Shown piece by piece: positions 55,842 to 64,000 of a stretch of 64,000 bases of DNA (the stretch's first letter is position 1; the number at the start of each line of letters is the position of its first letter). The notes below the pieces were generated by a model, which was given only the letters and a program-made list of their open reading frames with translations, did no database searches and was not told the origin of the DNA. Origin of the DNA: Clitopilus passeckerianus (lineage: Eukaryota > Basidiomycota > Agaricomycetes > Agaricales > Entolomataceae); NCBI GenBank assembly GCA_944990035.1, contig CALYLX010000080.1, positions 496,001 through 560,000 on the forward strand, read 5' to 3'. The position numbers and the translations under genes were made by a program.

Positions 55842-58800
55842 ATGCGATACAACAATGTACATACTCTCCGCTTCTTTTCACAGAACGTGAATAGAAATTA
55901 TGATCTGGTTGCTGCGCTACTAGAGGAACGTAAGAATAACTTCGATGTGATTCTGCTGCAAGAGCCTTCATGGCGGCTCATTCGACGCACTGTGTCCACT
56001 ACCAATCCTGAGGGAGAGGCAGTGATTGGTGCACCCACTCACCCAGACTGGCTGGTCATGTTTAGGCGTCCAGCATCTGAGACAGACCGTCCGCGCGTTA
56101 TGACATTTGTGCATAGGCGTCTTGCAGGCATGCGGCCCGCATTTCGCACTGACCTCGCCAACCACAACGATGTGTTGGTCACAACTCTGCATGGGAGCTC
56201 TGGCGCCCAAATACACTTTGCCAATGTCTACTCTAGTCCAGGGGATGGTACTGCCATCCGCTGGTTGTGTGACAATGCTCAACGTCTTCCTAGCATGCTC
56301 TGCATGGCAGGAGACTTTAACTGCAAGTCATCAGTCTGGGATCCGGACTATGACTCTACAAACCATGTCGCAACTGAACTGTGTGATGTTGCGCTTGACC
56401 TGGGTTTGGAGGTCAGTGTTCTACCAGAACGCACTCCCACTCACTTCCCGCATGCTGGCAGCCTTAGGCCGTCAGTCATTGACCTATTTTTCCTCCCTGT
56501 GGGACGCATCACAGGGACTTCACACAGTGTGGTCACAGAGTGGAAAAGACCCTCTGACCACGCATCTCTGACTGCCACGCTCCCCATCCAGCCCGTGCAG
56601 CTGGCTGCCGAGCGCATCACTCTGCCGAAAGGTAGTGAGCATGAGGAAGAGTTTCTTAAGGAACTGTCCTCTTCCTTGCGAGCGCTAGACACATCTGGCC
56701 TCACAACGGTAGAAGCAATTGAACGCTGCACCGGCGCCATTGCAACTGCTATCAAGCAGTCTTGGGACAACAACTCAAAGACTGCTCGCATCACCACCAG
56801 GTCAAAGTCCTGGTGGAACCCTGAGTGCTCTGAGGCTGTCAGAGTGTATCGCGCCTCTAAGGCGGTCGCTGATTACAAGGCGTTCAGCAGGACCACCAAG
56901 GTGGCCAAGCGCAAGTTCTTTGATAGTAGGATCCAGACGATTGCTACTACCAACAAGCGTCCATGGGATCTTATGCGTTGGGCCAAACAGCGCGAGCTCC
57001 CTACACATGAAGCGATCGGCCATAATGGTGAACCCTGCAATTCCCTTGAGTCGCTTTGGGCTGCTCTTGACTCAACATACAACTCGGCGTCTGATCGCCC
57101 GGTTGATTCCTCTGTGCTCAACGATGTGCCCCAGTCTCCTCTGCGTGAGTGCTCCAACACTTCGGCTCCTGGTCCTGATCACCTCACATGGTATCAGCTC
57201 AAATCCCTGGTTGCTGACAGCATCATTGCAACCAAATTCGTCGAGATTGCCAATGCTTGCCTTCGGGTTGGCCACTGGCCCTCTCATTTCAAAGAGTCAC
57301 ATTCTGCCATTGTTCCCAAACCTGGCAAACCGCACTATTCCACTCCAAAAATGGTCCGCCCTATTGTGTTGCTTAACATGCTGGGGAAACTCTTTGAAAA
57401 GATGCTTGCAAACAGAATGCAGTTCAAAGCGCAGAAATTCGGCGTATTTCACCCCAATCAGTTTGGAGGTGTGCGCCAACATTTGACTGAAGATGCGGGT
57501 GTCTACCTCACTCACATCGTCAAAGCCGGCTGGGCTAGAGGGTTGAAGACCAGTGTGGTCGCATTTGACCTTGCTCAGTTCTTCCCCTCACTCAACCATG
57601 ACATGCTGCTACACATACTGCGCAGACTGGGCTTCGCGCCTGAAGTCTGCAACTTCTTTGCGTCTTACCTTGTTGGGAGACACACATCCTACAGCTGGAA
57701 CGGCGAAGAATCCAGTAAGTATTCCGCAGATGTTGGCGTTGGCCAGGGGTCTGCTTTATCCCCCCTTCTCTCTGCGCTCTATCTGGTGCCAGTGATGAGG
57801 CTGTTCGAACGCAGAATTGCTCCTGGCGTCACAACACTCATGTCGTACGTGGATGATGGTTCTCTCATTGTCCAGTCGCCATCCTTTGGGGAAAACATCA
57901 CCCTACTCCAACAAGCGTATGCCGTCATCACGGAGCTTGTTACTGCACTCAGCCTTGTCTTGGAACACGATAAGACAGAGGTCTTCCACTTCTCTCGCAA
58001 GCACAACAATGTCAATTCTGCCATTGAGTGGGGCTTTGCTCCACACACTGGCAACTCGCCACTTCAGCCCAAGAGCGTTTGGCGCTACTTGGGCTTCTAC
58101 TTTGACCGGTCGCTATCCTTTAGCCACCATGTCAAGTACTACTCTACCAAGGCTCTGACCACTGTCAAGGCAATGATCATGCTTGGTAACTCATCAAGGG
58201 GTATCACCCCTATGCAGAAGCGGCTGCTCTACCATGCATGTGTCCTCCCGGTCGCTATGTATGGTATGGGCCTCTGGTTCTACAAAGGTGCTAGGTGCAA
58301 GACTGCTATGTCGCACTTGCGCGCCATGCAACACAAAGCTGCCAGGTGGATAACTGGCGTCTTTCGCACATCGCCGGGTGGGGGGACCGAGTCAATTGCT
58401 GGTCTCCCTCCCATTCATTTGCATATCAGGAAACTGGTTGAACGTGGCCAGGCGCGTATTGGCACCCTGGTTGGCAACCACCCCACGCTGTCGCTTATTA
58501 GTGACAAGCACCAGCTGTATGAAGAGACAATGCTTCTCCCTTCGTCTCTCTCCAACTTGTCGCGACACGCGCGCAGCAACTTGCTCTCTACGGTTGTGGA
58601 TTCTGATGCACATGCTGTGCATGTCTCTGAGCCTCTCAACCCTGTCTATGGAGAAGCGGTCCCAGGCCTTCGCCTGTTGGATACGCACTCTGGCAGGGTT
58701 ACATTTGACACCGTCATTGCAGCGTCTAAGGATGCCCTTGACTCTCGTCGCATCCACTTGGATGTGATTCGCGCTGATGCAGATCTGTCCGACACTACAG

Positions 58801-59887
58801 TGTTGGTGGCAGCTGATGCATCTGTTCCCAAAAGCAGGAAGCACCAAGCGGTGGCTGCCTGCTCCCTCCTTCATGGTGCCTTTGGCCCAGAAAAATACAC
58901 TATGGCATCAGGCAGAGTCCTCTCTGATGATGCCGAACTCGCAGCCATTGACTTGTCTATAAGCAAGGCTGTTCTGCGCAACAACTGTGTCAAAATAGTT
59001 GTGCTCTCAGACTCGACTAAAGCCATCCGTCTGGCTTTGGACCCGTCTCTCCATTCTGGGCAAGGACACTCGCTATCCATCTGCTCCAAACTACGTGCTT
59101 GGTTCTCGGGCAACGCTGACAGGCGTGTCCACTTTGTTCATGTCCCTTCAAGACTCAACTGGGACATGCACCACCATGCTCACTTGGCGGCCACTGGATG
59201 CGGGTGGGTGCTGGTAACAAACCTCGGACATCCCTCGGGTATGCCCGGAAACGTGCTGTGGATAGAATGCTGCATGAGTGGACTTGTCTACTGCAGCAGC
59301 CTTCTTACTCTGGCAACAACTACTTGCGCCTTACACACAAGGGTGCCTCCCTAAGGCCCACACACATTAAAGGTGGACCTTGGCTACGTCGCGTTGGTTC
59401 TTCCAATGTGCATACCGCGCGCCTTACATGCGCAGTTCTGGGTCATGCACCCATTGGCGAATTCCGCGCACGCTTCAACCTGGATGGGGAGACAGCGTGC
59501 GCATGCGACTGGCGCATACTGGAAACGAGGGGACACATCCTTCACCAGTGCACGCACTTCCAATGACGGCCCAACCAGCGCTTGCGCCGGGAGCTGTCGT
59601 TCTTCTTGTTCTTCCTTGAGAACAACCCTGCCACTTTTGCGTTTCCTTCGCAACAGTCTCCACCGCCGTTTCCCAAAGCCAGGAAGACACGGTGACATGG
59701 GCCACCTGACAAGGCCCCCACACGCTTCCGCGATGCCCTCCCTGCTGCAGGGGGCCATCGCTGACAAATGCCTGTAACAGGCTCCACTGCACCCCTGCGC
59801 CCAGACGATCTTGTCTGGGTACCGGGTACACACCAATTTGTTCGCAGAGAACAAGCCGAAGCGTCTGGCATGGTTTTCCATGCATAG
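55842..59887 (+). pseudogene. LINE ORF2 of copy L, nearly complete
   Basis: The ATG at 55842 (MRYNNVHTLRFFSQNVNRNY) opens about 1,120 codons with endonuclease (LLQEPSWRL, MAGDFNCKSSVWDP, RPSDHASLTA), RT (AFDLAQFFPS, GVGQGSALSPLL, SYVDDGSLIV) and RNase H (VAADAS, AELAAID, LSDSTKAIRL). Lesions: a 15-codon in-frame loss at about 57148 (PLRE/CSNTSAPG), a 1-base loss near 59198 (GGATGCGGG for GGCCTGCGGG), TGA 59564-59566 after HILHQCTHFQ, and further TGAs near 59692 and 59762. The zinc motif CACDWRILETRGHILHQC survives in the shifted frame. Confidence 0.88.
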
Positions 59888-60188
59888 GCGTCAGTGCTCC
59901 ATCCTTCATATAGTGGCGAGCCTGGCCTCCAGGGTTCTTGCCGCTTCTGCGGGGCATTGCGCGCTACCATACTCGTTGAGAGATTTATCCTTGGGGGCCA
60001 CCCTAGCTTGCTCTTTGGTGCACCTCGTATTCAGTGTAGTTCACTCGACGAATACGGTTCTTTACTTACGTTAGTATACAATGCATGTATTTAGGTACTT
60101 GCGACCGGACTGCGATCGGGCACCGGAATATAAATTGTCAGACGCCCCCTCCGGGGGCGTAGGGCTTTGACCAAAAAAAAAAAAAAAA

Positions 60189-61681
60189 TCCATTGCCCCT
60201 GGTAGCGTAGACGAAGCACTGCTTGCGTGAGGGGCCGTGCATCGTGGATTTGAGCTTTTGCTTCTTCTTCGAAGGGGAGGGAGCAGTAGGAGGTGGGGAG
60301 GACGCTGCCTTGCACTTATTGGCGTTGGAGTTATCCTTGAGTTGCGCTACTTCATCCCAGGACAGTCCAGGGAGATGACGCGCAAGTTCAGCAAGTTCTG
60401 CGCATTGCTGCGCAGTCATGCCCACAGTGACCTCTGCAAAAGAGCAAGGGGCGGCGTTTGCAGGCCTCCTAGGCGGCTGCGATGCGACAGAAGCGTAGGA
60501 CGCCTTGGGAGCGTGCTGACGCTGTTGTGGTTGCTGCTGCTGCTGCTGGGACGCATTAGCAGGGTTGGGTGCACGCACAGCATGCGGATTGGGTGCCCTG
60601 CGCGTTGCAGGAGCCTGTGGAGCAGGCCTAGCAAACTGGCGCTACCATTGCATCCAGTTTCTGGGGTTTACCCGCCCTGGTTGCGATGTGGAAGGCGTAG
60701 CACCTGAGTCCGGTCCAGGGACCGGGTTGTCAGGTTGCTGAGATGTTGCAGTGGACTCCTGTCCCTCCATGGGAACCGGAGATTTGTGACCAGTGGCAGT
60801 GTGTTCCATGGGTCGGGGAGGGGTAACCTGGGTCCTGGCGCCTTGTGAGACGCTGGAGGAGGTGGGGGGAACTGCTGGAGCAGAGAAGGCCAGTGCTACA
60901 CCATGCCCACTTGCAGCAGCAGTGCGCACAGAGCGCTGCTGGGGAGTAGGAGAGGGAATAAAGGCGTCCAAGGCATCCCTAACGCGTCGGATTTGAGGAA
61001 TGAAGTTCTCATTTGAGGTGAGATACTTGAGGAGGTCCAGGGAGGCCGCTTGAGAGCAGACATGCACCAACATGTCTGCAAGGGTGTGAGAGTGTTCCTC
61101 ATCGCTGGCAGCAGAAGGGGCCCGGTTGAGCCACTCCTTGAAGGTGACAAGAGAGTCAGTGATCGCATCTATGTCTTCCTCGACTGCGTCCTCCGTGGCC
61201 TGCACCTGCAAACCCACGGAATCATACTCTGAATGTCCTGGGAACGCAGGAGAGAACCCTTGCGTTGGTGAAGCCACCCTGGAAGCGGTTCTGGACTTGG
61301 GCTGTGCAACAGCAGCACCAGAGGCGTCCTTCCTGCGCTTGTGTTTAGGGGAGGAAGGTGCGGAGGGAGCAGGGCTCTGATCTGGGTCAAAACTGTCGTC
61401 CTCATCCATTGCTGGAGTAGGACGCTTGTTTCGAGCGCCAGAGGGGCCCTGGGGAGTTTCTTTGCCATCAAACGCGCCATAGCCACTGCCATGGCCCTTC
61501 TGAGGCGTGGAGGGCGTCGGAGGCGGATCCGGCGGCTGGGTATTCTTTTTGGTGCCTCCTGCACTACTCATAGTGCAGACAGGCGCGAAAACTGGAGGAT
61601 TGAGCGGTGTGCAAGTGCTCGAGGGCGAATTTGCGTCGCTGTTGTGGCTGTGATGGTGGTGGTAACAGATCAAAGAGGATG
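60189..61681 (-). mobile_element. LINE copy N: inverted 5' segment with ORF1
   Basis: The minus strand starts CATCCTCTTTGATCTG at 61681, with ORF1 from ATG 61571 (MSSAGGTKKNTQPPDPPPTP) to TRGNG, where it meets the poly(A) of copy L. The module is of the copy L type (GFSPAFPGHSEYDSVGLQVQ). TAG near 60642 interrupts after NWMQW. Together with copy O it has the layout of one twin-primed insertion. Confidence 0.87.
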
Positions 61682-61682
61682 A

Positions 61683-62476
61683 CTTGGTACTTCCAATATG
61701 CACACTGCGTGCCTTGCACGCGCAGTCTTGGGTCATGCACCCATTGGTGAATTCTGTGCACACTTCAACCTGGATGGGGAGACAGCGTGTGCATGCGACT
61801 GGCGCATACTGGAAACGAGGGGACACATCCTTCACCAGTGCGCACATTTCCAACGATGGCCCAATCAGCGCTTGCGCCGGGAGCTGTCGTCTTTCTTGTT
61901 CTTCCTTGAGAACAACCCTGCCACTTTTGCGTTTCTTTTGCAACAGTCTCCACCGCCGTTTTCCAAAGCCAGGAAGACATGGCAATGTGGGCCACCTGAT
62001 AAGGCCCCCACACGGCCCCACGATGCCCTCCCCGCTGTGGGGGGCCACCGCCGACGAATGCCTGTAACAGGCTCCACTGCACCTCCGCGCCCAGATGACC
62101 TTGTCTGGGTGCCAGGTACATACCAATTTGTTTGCAGAGAACAGGCCGAAGCATCTGGCATGGTTTTCCATGCATAGGCGTCAGTGCTCCATCCTTCATA
62201 TAGTGGCAAGCCTGGCCCCCAGGGTTTTTGCTGCTTCTGCGGGGTGTTGTGCACTATCATACTCATTGAGAGATTTATCCTCGGGGGCCACCCTAGCTTG
62301 CTCTTTGGTGCACCTCATATTTAGTGTAGTTCACTCGATGAACACGGTTTTACTTACGTTAGTATATAATGCGTGTATTTAGCTACTTGCAACCGGACTG
62401 CGATCGGGCGCCAGAATATAAATTGTCAGACGCCCCCTCCGGGGGTATAGGGCTTTGACTTAAAAAAAAAAAAAAA
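61683..62476 (+). mobile_element. LINE copy O: 3' segment with poly(A)
   Basis: A plus-strand piece from the end of RNase H through the zinc motif (CACDWRILETRGHILHQC, stop at 62177), 3'UTR, hairpin (about 62429-62447, right side mutated to GGGGGTAT) and poly(A) (62462-62476). It adjoins the 5' end of copy N. Confidence 0.87.
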
Positions 62477-62938
62477 TGGTCTTTTTTGACTTCTGGGATA
62501 CTAGGTCTGGTACCGCCTCAAGTCTGTCACCAACAAGAAGGTGTCCATTGGTGGATGCCTTTGCAATGTCTCCCCTGCCAGCATACACACCGGCGTCCCT
62601 CAGTGTCAGTGCTGTTGGGCTTGGGGTCACCCAACTGCGTCCTGTAGACAGCAGTACAACTCCTGCGTGCGCTGTGGCTATGGTCATGATACGCAGAACC
62701 ATTGCAAGCTCTCCCGCTGCTGTTGGGAGAAGCCTAATGCAAATCCCCCAGTGCCTGCCACTCCTGATGGCGAACTGTGCCCCCACGCACCCAGGTGCAT
62801 CAACTGCGGCAAGGCGCACACAGCGGATTTGTCCAAGTGCGCCTTCTCTCGTCACCAATTTAACGCTGGCTGGATCCAGCACCGGTATGAAATCAATGAT
62901 GCGGTATGCTTTTCTGTTAGAGCACCGCAAAGTTATGT
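62477..62938 (+). pseudogene. LINE copy P: ORF1 zinc-knuckle end, cut by Tc1
   Basis: The fragment begins at VFFDFWDTRSGT right after the poly(A) of copy O and includes CQCCWAWGHPTASC, CVRCGYGHDTQNH and CINCGKAHTADLSKC. A base loss near 62516 shifts the frame early. It stops at CAAAGTTATGTTA, where the main-family sequence would continue toward the ORF1 end; the Tc1 element starts after this TA. Confidence 0.8.
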
Positions 62939-62940
62939 TA

Positions 62941-64000
62941 CATAAAACAAAGCATTTGATCTCCGCTACAAGAATATATAAAAGTTACGTAATTCGGATC
63001 AAAGTCCGTTTAGATATAGTAGAAACAAGTCAGAGATACATCCGGACAATTATTTGACTGTGCTTCCAGAAACATAGACACAGCCCAATTGCAGTGTGCA
63101 TAGCCCTTGGCAGTGCAGCACAGCCTTAGAGGCTATGCACTACAGCCATATGGCTGTGTTTGCTATACATATAAGCAGCTGAAATGCTATCAGATCCCCA
63201 CAATTTACCATGTGGCCTATTTCATCTGCTCAGAAGGAAAACATTATTTCTCTGGCTTCTAACAATTACTCTGTCCAGTCTATTGCCTCCAAACTCAATG
63301 TAGGCAAGTCTACTGTGGCTACAGTGCTTCAAGAAATCTGTCCCAACCGCTCTAAACCTTCTTCTGGCCACCCTTCTAAGCTCACCCCTACTGATAAACG
63401 AGCTGTTCTGGCACAATTCAACCATGGCAGATGCACTAATGCTGTGCAGGTCACCAAACACATTAACACCATCATTTCCAACACTGTCTCCCCGCAAACA
63501 GTCAGAAATGTACTCAAGAAAAATGATTTCTATGCTGTTGTGTTGAAGCCAAAGCCCTTGCTTACTTCTGCTCAAAAAAAGGCGCGCGTAGCATGGTGCC
63601 ACAAGCACAAGGAATGCACTGTAGAGGACTGGAAGAGGGTGGTATGGTCAGATGAGACCAAGATCAATAGAATTGGGTCAGATGGAAGGAAATGGACATG
63701 GAAACAGAAGGGCCAGGGCCTTATTCCTAGGGAGATAAAAAAAACGGTTAAACACGGAGGAGGAAGCATCATGGTATGGGGGTGTATGGGGTGGAATGGA
63801 GTGGGGCAACTTGCAGAGGTTGAGGGCATTATAGACCGCTTCTAATATCAGGACATTTTGGACCAGCAGCTACTGGTCAGCATGGAGAATTTGAACATTC
63901 CCGAGGACGAAAGAATTTTCTAGCAGGACAACAACCCCAAGCACACCTCTAATGTGGTCCGGGTGTGGATGGAAGACAATGATATTGATCTTCTAGACTG
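62941..64000 (+). mobile_element. Tc1/mariner element, left part (runs off window)
   Basis: The left end follows TA (62939-62940) inside LINE copy P and begins CATAAAACAAAGCATTTG. About 270 bp of leader precede the transposase start at 63210 and include an imperfect inverted motif (ATTCGGAT ... ATCCGGA). The right end lies beyond the window, so the inverted repeats cannot be confirmed. Confidence 0.65.
63210..64000 (+). pseudogene. Tc1-type transposase, broken, 3' end outside
   Basis: ATG 63210 opens MWPISSAQKENIISLASNNY with a first helix-turn-helix (SVQSIASKLNVGKSTVATVL), a GRPR-like linker region (KPSSGHPSKLTP), a second HTH and the catalytic start VVWSDETKINRIGSDGRKW (first Asp). GGGSIMVWGCMGWNGVG follows, typical of Tc1 enzymes. 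TAA 63843-63845 and TAG near 63920 interrupt it. The second Asp is seen in QDNNPKHTS; the final acidic residue is outside the window. The family cuts and pastes DNA at TA sites, but this copy is inactive. Confidence 0.85.

Larger units (their letters stand above)
51711..60188 (+). mobile_element. LINE copy L, 5'-truncated, carrying copy M
   Basis: A plus-strand LINE beginning inside ORF1 (GCACTCGAAACAAGCG) and ending with the hairpin (60142-60160) and a 16-nt poly(A) (60173-60188). Its ORF1 is split at 52035/53891 by half-LINE M. Without M the element is about 6.6 kb. Confidence 0.9.

Noticed and set aside
47079..60188. Copies K and L as one twin-primed insertion
   Set aside because: They overlap over most of ORF1 and ORF2 and carry different ORF1 module types.

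Overview
The window looks like repeat-rich chromosomal DNA from a basidiomycete fungus, probably an Agaricomycete. The evidence is short GT-AG introns of about 45-75 bp, a fungal-style BTB gene, a member of the integrase-core family common in mushroom genomes, chromodomain-bearing Gypsy elements and Tad1/I-type LINEs with RNase H. I see no prokaryotic feature, rRNA, tRNA or CRISPR array. Species assignment is inference.

Layout. 1-9080 is a nest of Gypsy (chromovirus) retrotransposons: a plus-strand copy that enters from outside the window, carrying a hAT-type MITE, and split near its 3' end by a nearly complete minus-strand copy. The 5' LTR of that minus copy is itself split by a plus-strand solo LTR. 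9081-12210 is mostly unassigned sequence with a broken coiled-coil gene and one weak spliced-gene candidate. 12211-30742 is a pile of LINE copies (named A-I here) in both orientations, with a Tc1/mariner MITE and a 523-bp-arm palindrome. Copy G (21603-28533) is the reference element: about 6.9 kb, a 113-nt 5'UTR, an 803-aa zinc-knuckle ORF1, an ORF2 with AP endonuclease, reverse transcriptase, RNase H and a C-terminal zinc motif, then a 3' hairpin and poly(A).

31243-41246 is the only gene-rich stretch. It holds an orphan multi-exon gene, a BTB gene, an integrase-core (DDE) gene and, on the opposite strand, an acidic serine-rich protein gene. It is enclosed by 2.7-kb inverted repeats (28534-31242 and 41247-43893) made of one 0.5-kb non-LINE unit plus the same LINE fragments. 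42234-62938 is a second LINE pile (copies J-P) that includes an ORF1-only half-LINE of a related family (copy M). The window ends in a degraded Tc1/mariner element.

How it fits together. Almost all coding sequence belongs to self-mobilising elements that have inserted into one another and then decayed. The LINE ORF1 proteins should bind RNA, and ORF2 should nick DNA and reverse-transcribe from the 3' hairpin/poly(A) end. ORF1-only and truncated copies could only move using ORF2 supplied elsewhere. The Gypsy copies carry an 11-nt match between the PBS and the probable transcript start, as in self-priming Tf1/sushi elements. The strongest leads are the inverted-repeat-enclosed 10-kb gene block with its DDE integrase, the covarying LINE 3' hairpin, the swapped ORF1 modules, the half-LINE, and the self-priming signature. 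Several frameshifts fall in homopolymers and may be assembly errors rather than real decay.
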